NCBI GenBank assembly: GCA_009760855.2
Contig: WPIO01000006.1
Coordinates: forward strand, 2,654,501-2,718,500
DNA from: Cristatella mucedo
Lineage: Eukaryota; Bryozoa; Phylactolaemata; Cristatellidae
DNA: 64,000 nt
Direction of reading: 5' to 3'
Shown here: positions 46,356 through 57,190 of the stretch, piece after piece
Layout of the letters: every line of letters starts with the position of its first letter
Numbering within the stretch: position 1 is the first letter of the stretch
The notes under the pieces: generated by a model
The model's input: only the letters and a program-made list of their open reading frames with translations
Database searches by the model: none
What the model was told of the DNA's origin: nothing
Position numbers and translations under genes: made by a program

Positions 46356-46471
46356 ACACGCGAGGCCTTTGGAACAATGATTTCCGTCAACATAAAGCTA
46401 CACTCAATTGTTTATGACTTAACATTTATAGAACCAATTTACTCAAATCACGATACGGGATATCAAACTCC

Positions 46472-46832
46472 CAAACCAAAGCCTGGAACTCACTCCCGAC
46501 TTGAGTCACGACATCTCCTGGCTTGACCGCATTTAAAAGGAATTTAAAAACGCACCTATTTATGACGGCATTCAGTGGGTCCTTGTGAATCTTCCTTTAT
46601 GCGCTTATGCGTGCTGACACTGTGCATGCTGCCACAAATCGCACTTGCATGCTGACCCTGAGCATGTCACTCCCAACTATGTTATTCTTGCTGTTTATTG
46701 AGCAAGCTACCGCTTACCATCCGACCGTGTTTCCTTTGCAGCAAACGTAAAGCGCCTAGAAAGAGATTGAGTTCTCTGACGGTGCTTGATTAAGTGTAAA
46801 TTAGTTATTATCATTATTAAACTGAAACCTCC
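46472..46832 (+). mobile_element. LINE family B, 3' end
   Basis: AAAGCCTGGAACTCACTCCC, the 3' UTR, a near-perfect stem-loop at 46746-46789 and a TTATTATCATTATT tail. Sequence on both sides matches 39.9-40.0 kb of copy 3. Confidence 0.9.
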
Positions 46833-46889
46833 TTTGTAAATAAATCATGACTGAGATGTGCGCTACATTGAATCGACAAGTCCGGGCTG

Positions 46890-47405
46890 CCATAAGCAAA
46901 GCAGTACTCGCCGACCTGCACCACCTCCTACTCAAGCATCTCACCGACTTCAAGGTTCTGTCTCTTAATTGCATGTTCCTTCATTTTCTGGCTTCAACCT
47001 ATCTATCAGAACTACTCACCCACCCAACGAAGAATCGTACAACCCGCTGTTCCGACTCAAAACGTTTAGCCACATCTTGTACGAGCCTTTAAACCATTGG
47101 AGACTGTGACTTTAGTTCCTATTCTCCCAAAGCCGAGAACTTGCTACCGACGCATGTCAAAACGTCCCCTAACAGGATTAAATTTAAAAAGAAGCTTACA
47201 ACGCACCTTTTTATTACAACATTTGATGAGTCTTCGCGAGTTGTCCTTCCTGTGCATATACCTGCTTACACTATGCTTGTTGCTTGCGGATGCTACCGCC
47301 AAACATTTGGTAATGCTTCATATGCAGCATTTGTAAAGTGCCTAAAGAGAGATTCAGTTCTCCGAGGGCGCTACAAAAAACTCTACTAATATTATTATTG
47401 TTATC
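46890..47405 (+). mobile_element. LINE family B, 3' end
   Basis: GCAGTACTCGCCGACCTGCA, CACCGACTTCAAGGTTCTG, TTTAGTTCCTATTCTCCC and a GTAAAGTGCCTAAAGAGAGA stem-loop, with ATATTATTATTG at the end. It is a diverged subfamily with CCTGCTTACACTATGC in the 3' UTR, like 41.5-42.3 kb. Confidence 0.88.
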
Positions 47406-47494
47406 CCACGATAGTGTTCAACTACTATTTTTTGCACATAATAAAAACTTCATTCGTGAGCTCACCGCTTCACGGGATCAATTTGCTTAAAGCA

Positions 47495-47872
47495 TGAGAC
47501 GGGTTATCAAACTCCCAAAGCCAGGAACTCATTCCTCACTTGATTCACGACATCCTCTGACTAGACTGCATTAAATAAGAACATAAAAACGCACCTATTT
47601 ATGACGGCATTTAGTGGGTCCCTGTGATTCGTCCTTTATGTGCTTACGCGTGCTGACACTGTGCATGCTGCCACTAACAACACTTACATGCTGACCCTGA
47701 GCATGTCACTCCTAACTATGTTATTCTTGCTGTTTATTGAGCATTCTGCCCATAACCATTCGATCGTTTTTCCTTTGCAGTAAATGTAAAGCGTCTGGAA
47801 AGAGATTAAGTTCTCTGAGGGCAATTTTTTAAGTGTATACTTATTATTATTATTATTATTAAACTGAAACCT
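47495..47872 (+). mobile_element. LINE family B, 3' end
   Basis: ATCAAACTCCCAAAGCCAGG leads into the usual C-terminus, the 3' UTR with CTAACAACACTTACATGC, stem-loop AAAGCGTCTGGAAAGAGATT, and (TTA)n at 47848-47866. Confidence 0.9.
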
Positions 47873-48477
47873 CCTTGGTAAATTTACTAGCTATGTAAAT
47901 TTACTACTTTAAATTTACTATTCAATTCAATTAAATATACTTTACTAACTGATGCTCTGCTTGACACGATTAACCACTCTAACATGCAAAAATGTGTACA
48001 CTTGGTCATACGTGAAGCTGAGAGGATACGGGATACGCAGATCTTCGCAGCGTCACTAGTTTGGCTCACATCCTACAGCTACAGCTCGCTCTGCATCGTG
48101 TATTGCTCACACAAGTATATGTTGCTGACCTGATAGCACTCTCACAAAAGGTTGCCGCACGTTTTCAATACTCGTCAAATGCTACCTCGAATTTTAAGAT
48201 CACACAGAAATCTCTCAGAGTACCGTAGCATCTGTTGCATTGGGCTTAGTGACTGGATGAATTGAACATAACTGATTTGGGATTGCTGATCGGAGCAAGA
48301 ATGAGCTGTTTCGTGTTCTTTCTCTAAATGCGACAGTTATTTAAGCAAGGCTCTGTCAGCGACAACAAACCGGTGAATGTTAGCAGCAACAGCTGTGGCA
48401 ATATTGCAGCCGTTTGAATAACTGACTCGTAATATAGGCTGTAGCAATTTTTTTTGTTTGTCAACGATCGTACCTGG

Positions 48478-48778
48478 TCTTGTGGTGCCACCTACCACCC
48501 AGCAACGTGCTGTGGCCGACAAAGCTTTTGGCTTCGCCCGAACTGGCCAACCTCTTGCGGTTGCAATTCAGTCTACCCATATGGCTTGCCACTGCTATCA
48601 ATCAGCAGTGGGCCCGCCCCGGAGCACCCAGGACCGTAAACCAGGTATTTATCAGGCCAGCCACATTACGACTGACACATGCTTTCCGGAGCTACTGCTT
48701 GGCGCCCTGTTCCTTATCTAAGCTGGCTACTTTCAAATGTGTAGTAAGTAGCTGTATTTCACCCTAAGAACACGACAT
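48478..48778. mobile_element. 301-bp insertion of unknown type
   Basis: hAT copy 3 is continuous here (CAACGATCGTAACAGG|TTTAGAGACC), while copy 4 has about 300 bp of GC-richer DNA between GTACCTGG and TTTCAAGACC. TGG occurs at both junctions and could be a 3-bp duplication. No ORF, tRNA box or LINE tail was found. Confidence 0.5.
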
Positions 48779-48848
48779 TGGTTTCAAGACCAACTTGTTT
48801 TATCTTCGAAAAGAGGTCAGACGATGGCTTGTAGAAGACAGTATATAA

Positions 48849-48984
48849 AATTCATTTGTATAGCACCCCAAGAGAACTAAATCTCTATTCAGGCGCTTCA
48901 CATATGCCTCAGGGCTCGAGCCCACGACCTCAGCCAGACCTTAGTCGGGGCGAGCACCTTAACCGCCGGACCAACCCAGCGAAC
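48849..48984 (-). mobile_element. SINE-1
   Basis: In minus orientation: GTTCGCTGGGTTGGTCCGGC, GGTTAAGGTGCTCGCC (A-box side), GGTCGTGGGCTCGAGCCC (B box), then GTGAAGCGCCTGAATAGAGA, the LINE B-type 3' stem-loop. Absent from copy 3, so an insertion. Confidence 0.88.
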
Positions 48985-50879
48985 TAGCAGCACCTGACGG
49001 ACATTTTCAGGCTAGTGTGAAACTAACATTAATGCTGTGTCCTCTGGCTTTGAACCTTGCTTCGAGATAAGTTTTTCTATCTGTTTAACAAGTGTAAGCA
49101 AAGCGGCGACAAATTTGGGCTGCTGCCGCACTATGACAGCAAACTTCTTGGGAACAGCCGCTACCAAAACGAACGGAAACAAAGACTTGTGCATTTCATT
49201 AGATCAATTGCTGCCCGCTGAGACACAAAAAGACATCACTTCATTATGGAAGCTGCCTAGCTACCTTTCAGAGCCGCGTATACCAAGAGACACTGACCCG
49301 TTGGATTAGTGAAAAGAAGCATGCCAAAATGTCCATCCCTCTGTGTCACATTTTGCAAAGCAGTACCTTTCTGCACTACCCAGAAATGTATCAAGCAAAA
49401 ATCTCCATAGTAAAGCTGAGAATACCTTAAGTGAAAGTAGATGCTAGCTCAATGAAGAAGCCATGAATTTACTGGTCGTTAGAAAAGCTAACGTTGCACA
49501 TCGCATTAACCGAGTTGTATGTTACGATTTACATGTTTAGTTAAATTATTTCCGTTCCTTGTTTACACATACTTGCATGGAAGGGGAAACTAAATTTAGT
49601 GCAATGTTTGCGTATAGTTAGACCATTAAATTCACTGAACTTCACAGTTACTTAAAATTTAAGTTCACAATGCTTTCGGTAGGCCTACTCTGTACACTAT
49701 TTGTTGTCGGTCGAGTAGCTAATCAATTCTTAATAGTCTTCTGGATTGTGAATATTAACTCGCTGGTACAGTTCTGGACTATGCGTACTTATTTTTGGCC
49801 AGTGAATACATGCGTTAATGTAATGTGGTACGCTGCACTGGTCATGGCAGGCAATCTTTGCAGCAGAGTTAGGAGCTAACTTAAAAAGCTTTCTGCTTGT
49901 GCATCATGAATTAAAAGTTTGTAATTAGAGAGAAATCGCTGGTATATCTCAATTGCATGGACCGGCCAAGTATTTGTACCATAAACCATAAACCCTAAAA
50001 TGTAAACATGATAAGGTACAAAGTAAGAGGCTAAAATTACCAAAACGTAGCACAAGTGAGACCTTATATGGTCATAATGACAGACGCTGTTCTGGCCTTG
50101 TATAACAGTTCCCAAATCAAGTACCTTTCTGAATTCTTAGTTGTCCAAGAGACTGGCGTCAAGCTAAGTGCTGGACCAATTCATTTAGCACACTAAAATT
50201 TATGAAAGTCCCAGTCAGATTTATAGTAGGCCTTCCGAATGGTCAGTTTGTCACCACAGTCTACCGCTAGACTGTTAAGTAATTTGAAACCAAGGTTCAG
50301 CCATGATTCGTATGCCATTCACGGCAATTATAAATCAATTAAGGAAGTGAGCAACATGGGGTAGACGCAGCAAATTGCATCATATTCATTAGTAAGTCGA
50401 CAATGCTACTAGGAACAAGTGACCAACGCGCTGGACAGTTTAAAATAGCGTACTGTAAGATTAAGCGGCCTTGGGCGAATGTGAATCAGTCTAACCAATA
50501 GACTTGATCTCATCTAGTAAAGCGAAAGTGAGAATGCAAGCTGGCTGAGGAAAGCAGTTGTAAAAGTGAGGAGTTTGAAATAAGCGCAGGCTAGAGCGGC
50601 TGAAAAGCACGGTGCAAAACGTCGGTAGCTGAAGGAAATGTGCGGTTGTATAAGAATTGTAGAAATGAGCTCTGTTGTTTAGGAGTTACATAACGAAAAC
50701 ATCTGTCACCGAAAGTCTTTAAGCGTAGGTAGGGAGCAGGAAATTACAGTCAATCGAGGATCAGAGCGTACAAGGAGGCTGAAACTAGCGCAGATAGTTA
50801 CGACGTGACTAAGCCACGACTGGCCATTTTGGTATGCCTTACAATTTTGCTCGGTATGTGTTGATTGACCGCAATTTAA

Positions 50880-52860
50880 CGCTGCTCCTTTTCAAAAGAA
50901 GACGCAACTGGACCTCTTTGAATTGTTTATCGATCTTAGAGCCTTATCCATTACCTGCTGCAAGGACTTAGTGGCTTTTTCAGTGACCCATCGAAAGCTA
51001 ATGGTATCGTTAGCATCGAGATGGTGATGCATCTGCTCAACAGCCTCAATCATGGAAGCAGTCCATAACTGGGCAAGGCGATCGCGGTGAGGATCAAGGA
51101 CACAAGAATTGAAGTCAAGCGCACGAAGTGCGAGCAGCTTAGCAGGCATCACCGTAGACGCCTCACAAGCTACCGCATTAGTATAACTGTCGTTCCGCCT
51201 GGACTTGCACCATTCCTTCAACCACGCTCACCATAAACGTGCCTAGTTGTATGACAACTGCACGACGGCGATCGTTATTGAGCGCATTGATTTGGTAGCG
51301 GAAGAATGTACCCTGGTCCTCAATAAATTCTTGAACCGAGTGAAACGGAATACTTAATCGTCCAACTCCGTTGGCATCTGCCGCATGATCTTCGCACCTT
51401 TAGGTCAATTTTGAATAACAAAGAGAGATGGGCGATCAGCTTCTTAATGTCGGAACGTTGCTGGGCGACGATGAGATCTCGTGACTGCAGCTTGATGAAT
51501 GCAACGTTGACAGCCCTGCACACATCTGCAACCACTGACACCGTAATCCACCACTCCAGGTCCGGTGCCATTAAATTGTTTCTCCTGAATATGTTGGAAA
51601 AGTCGACTTCGGTGTTGTAGCAGCCACGACAAAGAACTGGCCCCGTGGAGTCAACGATTGGTTAGCTTCGGACATGTAGAGCGCATCTCTCCGTAATCAA
51701 GTTCTCTTGGCAACGATGGTGAGTAATAAATGAGTTGACCTGATTAACGAAGTCGCCATCATCGATATCGGCAAAACCGTTCTTTATGACCAAGTCCATG
51801 TGATGTGGTGGGCACCACACACGCAAGACACGATGGGCATCTTTTTGCTCGGGAAGAGTAACGACACGGCGATGGCGTTCAGTCATCGTATAATCCCCAT
51901 CTGACGTGACATCAAGTAGCTTCCTGCTCTAAACCGGCCACACGGCGTCAATGACTTAGAAGATGACAGCGACCTGGTTGACCGTTATGTGGCGTTCAAA
52001 CATAAGAATCAGAAGCAAATGGAAAGTAGAACGGAAATCCCGAATTAGGCACACAGCCTAAACGCACAGACAAGGAAGATAGGGCCTCGTGCGAGGTGCA
52101 GTCGCAGGCAAACGAGAATGCCCAAGTGAAGGTGTCGCTCAGAAATGCTTTGATGCGGAACGGCAACCGTGAGACGCACGTGGTTCGAAACCATATGCGC
52201 GGTCACACCCGTCAATTTCGGATTTTTGTCAGCTTCTGGTGATGACGAATTACAGCTTCTGTCTGTCGAAATGATAGGCCAACTGGCAAATTCTTAATCG
52301 CCACCAGAAACCTCAGTGGATTCGTAACGACGACCTTGTAGCGGCTTTCGTTCTGAATCTTGAACAGAGACAAAGCATTAGAAAATTATTCTTCTTTGAT
52401 TTCATCGTGACAAAATATACCACCGATCAACTTCCCGACAACGAGAGCATCAATGATGAACTCCAGCTTGCACCTAGTATCGTCGAAGTAAGAATGCAGC
52501 GTGTTGCGATGTTCGGGTCGATTATCAAAGAAGATCTTCGCTTCCGCCGATGCAGCCTTGTAATCGGTTCAATCACTGTAATGCTGCTTCTCCACACGGC
52601 TTCGATAGCTGTCCTTCCTAAACAGATGCTCGAACAGTTTGATATGCTGCATACATTTGCGCTTGCGAGTGGTGCCGATAGCCATGTCGACGTCTTCACT
52701 CCCAAATAACTTGCAGAACTTGGACTGCACAGATATGACGGCACCATGTGGACTACGGGTCACGATCTTAACCCCATATCCGAGCTTATCCTCTTTCTGG
52801 AATGGCGTTGCACGCTGTGCAGCGTTTGCGACCTTCAAAACTAACGACATCTTCGTCAAC
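50880..52860 (-). pseudogene. second hAT-like transposase relic
   Basis: Minus-strand open pieces in order run as follows. At 52859-52569: PFQKEDKLGYGVKIV, SKFCKLFGSEDVD, TTRKRKC and LFRKDSYRSRVEKQH, a variant zinc-binding motif (C-x-F-C-like replaced by KFCKLFG, distal H). At 51886-51662: VWCPPHHMDLVIKNGF followed by RCQENLITER. At 51571-51320: DVCRAVNVAFIKLQSRDLIV then QQRSDIKKLIAHL. At 51221-50892: SFRWVTEKATKSLQQVMDKA. The arrangement recalls the hAT-related transposases common in oomycete and some animal genomes; that attribution is from memory of the pattern. At least three frame breaks. Confidence 0.55.
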
Positions 52861-52865
52861 GCTAA

Positions 52866-53760
52866 CGCTCAAGATCGGCCCTGCCTACACATCTCCTGTT
52901 GAATCTGCACGAGGTCTGGGTGTCATGTTCCAATGTGACCTTTCGTTAGACAACCACATTAGCTCCACAATCAAGTTTGCCTACTTTCAGCCACAAAATA
53001 TTTCTAAAATACGGGCTTGTTTAGATAGGGATGCCACATGTAAGTTAGTCCATGCATTTGTGACATCCCTTCTTGACTTCTGCAACTCACTGCTTGCTGG
53101 CCTACCGGCATGAGATATCAGGCTCTCTTTTAGTTGGTGCAAAGCTCTCCAGCAAGGCTTGTTTTTCTTGAGCGTCGCAGTTGCCACATCACACCAATTC
53201 TCGCCGACCTGCACTGGCTACATACGAGTCAAGCAATGGATCGACTGCAAGGTGTGTCGCTCACTTTAGGTCCCTTCATTCTTTGGCTCCAGCATACCTA
53301 TCAGATATACTCCCCCAACAGGCCAAGCATCGCACCACCCGCTTTTCGGAAACTAACGGTTTTCCTATGCCTCATACAAAACTCGAATTCTTTGGAGACC
53401 GTGCCTGTAGTTTGTATGCTCCGAAAACCTGAAACTCACTCCCGACTTTCGTCACGACATGCCATGACTTGACCGCATTTAAAAAGAACTTAAAAACGCA
53501 CCTATTTATGACAGCATTTCGAGGGTCTCTGTGATTCGTCTTTTATATGCTTATACGTGCTGACACTGTTGCCTGCTGTCATTAACCACACCTGCATGCT
53601 GACCCTGTGCATGTCACCCCTAATTGTGTCATTCATGTTGTTTATCAAGCAGGATATCACTCACCATTCGATTGTGTTTCCTTTGCAGCAAATGCAAAGT
53701 GCCTAGAAAGAGATTAAGTTCTCTGGGGGTGCTTTTTCAAGTGTATTATTATTATTATGT
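52866..53760 (+). mobile_element. LINE family B, thumb to 3' end
   Basis: CACATCTCCTGTTGAATCTG, the [19 protein letters not shown] reading at 53055-53113, TTTTCGGAAACTAACGG, and the complete 3' UTR, stem-loop (53690-53735) and ATTATTATTAT. Frameshifts occur near 53115 and 53230. Abuts the second hAT relic. Confidence 0.9.
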
Positions 53761-54299
53761 GATTCCTGAACGCAGCTCACACATCGGACAATTTGAGCTA
53801 GAGAACTACTCATATATGTCTTGAACTTCAGTCAAGTGTTATTATTGCTTGCTACGCCACTACAGCTAGAACCGAAATACAAATCCTCAATCATTCAATG
53901 AAAAAATTGAAGCTACTTGTAAGCATGATCCTGTGTTCAAATTATTATGCAATAAAAATGCTGAGTCACTGTTTTTGACTCATGCGTGCGTTGGTTAAAC
54001 TCCGGTGTTAAACAGAGAGCACTTAATAAATATTACAGAAAGTTTTATTTGAGACCCGTATTAATTAGATAATGTCCGATTAACCTCCAGTATCATAACA
54101 GGTCGTTACATTGACGCCCACTTTTCCTGGAATAAAAGTCTAGATATTAGTTTTGATACTAGCGCCAACATAAATTATTTCTTAGGCCTCAAGGTAACAA
54201 TCAAGTACGACTATTGGCCGCTTCAGGGTATATTAGGTAAGGAGGTTTATCAGAGGTATATCTGCCAGGACAGCAGGTTACGTCCTTGCGACTCTTGTG
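53761..54299. other. no feature identified
   Basis: AT-rich, no conserved ORF or recognised repeat; possibly the edge of block E. Confidence 0.35.
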
Positions 54300-54708
54300 A
54301 CCTGCCTTGAAGCTCGGCAAGCCTTAATCATAGTTATCATAAAGCTAAAATTGTCATTTTAGCCAGATGAGGAGAGAGGCGTTAACAACGCTACTACGAT
54401 CCTGAATATGTACTGGACGAAGAACAAATATTTCAGCAGCTATGCATATGCCTACACTGTAAGCTACACAGCTATTTAGCCAACAAATATGAACTTTCGA
54501 TGAATCGAAGCACAGTTGCTTCACAAAATGGCTGGCGAACCACCAACGGCGTCTGCCCCGGTACGCTGAAGCGTCTCCTGGCTCTGGCGGTGAAGATCTG
54601 CCTATCTAATTTTAGCGATGAAATATCGCAAAGTGATCTGCTCTTTAATTGCATGAGTTTCAATAATTACTAATGTTACACCGGCTGCAGGCTCCGTAGC
54701 AGATCCAA

Positions 54709-54850
54709 ATAATAATTATTCATTTGTATAGCGCCCCAAGAGAACTTAATCTATATTCAGGTGCTTCACATATGCCTCAGGGCTCGAGCCCACGACCTCA
54801 GCCAGGCCTTGGTCGGGGCGAGCACCTTAACCACTGGACCAAACCAGCTT
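54709..54850 (-). mobile_element. SINE-1
   Basis: In minus orientation it begins CCAAGCTGGTTTGGTCCAGT and has GGTTAAGGTGCTCGCC, a B box in GTGGGCTCGAGCCC and the GTGAAGCACCTGAATATAGA terminus, with a short AATAATTATT tail. The paralogous block at 1.6 kb lacks it. Confidence 0.88.
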
Positions 54851-54857
54851 GGCAAAG

Positions 54858-54924
54858 ATACCCGACTTTGCCATGTCCCGATCCAGAAAGATGCCCGACT
54901 TTGCCATGTCCAGAACCCGTGCTC
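54858..54924 (+). repeat. 33-bp tandem duplication
   Basis: Two adjacent copies share CCCGACTTTGCCATGTCC. The paralog at about 1625-1650 has one copy (ACCCAACTTTGCCACGTGCC). Confidence 0.75.
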
Positions 54925-55534
54925 ACGCGGTACATAGTCCCACAGTTCGGCTTCCTATGACGCATAGTGTTAAAACTATTTTGAATCGCGATTGGTTAAC
55001 AAAGGCAACCGCGAACTAATATTGCATTACCCTAATGGTGGAGGGCTCCGGCTACCGTAGTACAGGACCTGGAGCGTTGACTTTAAATATCACCTAGAAG
55101 CTCGAACTAAGCTATTAGGACCTCATAATAACCGTGACGTTACCAAAAACATGTCACGTGCTTTCGTAGAGATCAGGAATCCCAAAATCCCACCGCTTAG
55201 TTTTTAAGAAGGACGTACTTCGGGTGACTTGATGCCGCCTCATAGCCTGGCGTGAAGCTGCTTGTCCTTTAGGATTCAAATCGTTAATTCTAACCATATT
55301 CCCAGCACTATTGTACCGTCCAATCAATCGGCGGGAGCACAGGACAGGACCTCTTGGGTCACTTTGTCAATGAGACTAATAAAAAACTAATGTTATCTAT
55401 GCCTAAACAAAAGATCTGTTCATCGTGGGGGAACATTTGACTACTAAAGGTCACATGGTTGAGCTGCAAAGTCAACATAAGATGTTAGGAAAAACTTTCA
55501 AATGATTCGGTAGTTTTGGAATTTTGCAGAAAGA

Positions 55535-55680
55535 TGTAATAATAATCATAGTGGTCTTCCATAGCACCCTCGGTAAACTTGACCTCGTTCGAAGCACTTT
55601 AGCAAGGCTATGAATAGAGCGTGACCACGCGGTTAGTGGTAACATGCAAAGTGTAAGCTTGTGTGTCGATTTTTTGACGT
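55535..55680 (-). mobile_element. LINE family B, old 3' end
   Basis: Counterpart of 2190-2335 in the paralogous block: TAGCACCCTCGGTAAACTTG, AAGCACTTTAGC and the 3' UTR relic ACACGCG/GTTAGTGGTAACATGC. Confidence 0.55.
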
Positions 55681-55829
55681 CAGTTTCATTTTATTGGGAG
55701 CCAGTTTGGTTGGCAAAAAGTAGTTTTTATCAACAGCGAGGCTCCCGACAGACAAGCCCCATTTAAGAGTTTTGCATTAACTGTAGGCGTATGATGACAT
55801 ATGCTAGACGCAGCACAAGCAGTGAATAA

Positions 55830-56430
55830 CTTGAAACGAGTTTGGTTTTCACAGATGCTCGAACCTACGTGGATGTAGTATCCCTGTCTAAGCATGGCCA
55901 ATTTTCACAATGTTACGTAACTGAATGTTAGCAGACTTGACTTCAAAGCTGTTGTGGTATCTATTTAATGCTCACTTTATAAAACCACACCCAGCTTTTG
56001 TGCAAATGCAACAGGTGATAAACTTGCTCAGTCAATCTTTAGAGTTTAGCATTTTAATAAATCAGTCATATTAGGTATGCCCATATCTCCTAAGTTGGTT
56101 TCATTTTCATTCAATTTAACAATGTTTACTACCATTAAAATATGGATGTCTGCACTACATGCTGCAGGAGAGTTGAGAGAGTTTTATTTCGTTACAGCCT
56201 GAGAGGGATCATAGAAAAGGTAATGCAGCTGCGAATCGTCGGCGTGGAAATAAAAAACCTAGATTTTCCTAGGCAATCATATTGGCAAATATGGAGAATA
56301 CAAACAGCAAAACGAAGTGAACTAAGCACAGCATTCTGAAATACTCCGTAATTTATTAGTTCAGCATATGATTGTCATCCGTTCAAATTGATTCTTAGGA
56401 GTCTCAAAAGTTGATAAGAAATAAAATAAT
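55830..56430. other. no gene identified
   Basis: AT-rich. The 65-residue ORF at 56142-56339 has no motif or partner in the window. Confidence 0.35.
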
Positions 56431-56434
56431 ACTT

Positions 56435-56500
56435 GTGTAAAGGGCTCCCAGAGAACTTGATCTTTTTTCTACGAACTTCACACATGCTGTATCTGAAGTG
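56435..56500 (-). mobile_element. LINE B / SINE-1 type 3' scrap
   Basis: GGGCTCCCAGAGAACTTGAT and TTTTCTACGAACTTCACACA are the inverted terminus, diverged. Confidence 0.5.
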
Positions 56501-56559
56501 TGACCATATGGCCAAAGTAACATGCATGGTGATAAGATTGCAATGCTCCTCTGAAAAAA

Positions 56560-57190
56560 AGGGGTTTTACCCACATTCTTCAAATCGGAAATCGTTAGAC
56601 TGGTACTTACAAAGCCTTGACTAGACTTGAGGTCCATGAAAAGCATCGCCAAGTTTTTCTCCTTCGTTAATATTCAAAAACTCTTGAAAAGATATCGCTT
56701 AGCAGCTGGTAGTACACATGGAAAGAATAAGTCCTCAGAAAACTATAAGTCTGGATTCAGGAGACACCTTTTCACTGAAACCGCTCTCTTCCATGAAGCC
56801 AATGATATACTTCGCAGAAACAATGACGGGAATGTCACTACCGCACCTCTGCTATTTCTATCGGCTGCCTTCGTCGCTATTGACAACGATATCCCATTTG
56901 AACAATGAAGAACGATAGTTCTCAAAGGCGAGGCACTGGCATGGTTTTAATCATACTTGTCGGTCGTTTGCGATTCCTGTCGTGCGACGGTCAGATCACA
57001 TCAGCCAGATCACGTCGATCACATCAGTCAGATCACATCAGTCAGATCTCTGTCGTATGACGGTCAGATCACATCAGACTAGCAACCTGTTAAGTCCCAC
57101 AGGGGTTTGTGCACGGTCCTTTGCTATTCTCCATTTTTACTAAGCCTCTGGAAAAGTTATTCGCCCCCATGGAATCGAATGGAGTATAAA
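56560..57190 (+). mobile_element. LINE family A RT remnant, paralogous to 35.3 kb
   Basis: GGGGTTTTACCCACATTCTT matches the VVPKSFKSAIVR region and CCTTGACTAGAC the KPGLD region. RRHLFTETALFHEANDILRR and NNDGNVTT then follow, with AAFVAIDND replacing SAAFDTIDH, so the catalytic Asp is lost. A 14-bp repeat array lies at 56990-57077. Dead copy. Confidence 0.75.
56990..57077 (+). repeat. ~14-bp minisatellite (CAGATCACATCAGT)
   Basis: About five imperfect tandem units (TCAGATCACATCAG and variants) expanded from a single TCAGGTCACATC at the equivalent place of the paralog at 35565-35580. Confidence 0.8.

Larger units (their letters stand above)
45560..50800 (+). mobile_element. hAT-type repeat copy 4, riddled with insertions
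   Basis: Collinear with copy 3 (39540-43400). It keeps a BED-finger scrap (CHSCNVVVPLRDDSAK, about 45630-45690), transposase middle parts at 46.36-46.47, 46.83-46.89, 47.41-47.49 and 47.88-49.3 kb, and the dimerisation domain at about 49340-49520: NLHSKAENTLSESRC, a stop, LNEEAMNLLV. The noncoding side is at 49540-50800. Between them sit one LINE A, three LINE B, a 301-bp unknown and a SINE-1, each absent from copy 3. Confidence 0.7.
54300..55830. repeat. block E, paralogous to 1.26-2.45 kb
   Basis: Collinear with the first block E. It carries the SINE-1 at 54709-54850 and a 33-bp tandem duplication just beyond it. An old LINE B end (-) at 55535-55680 is shared by both copies. Confidence 0.6.
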
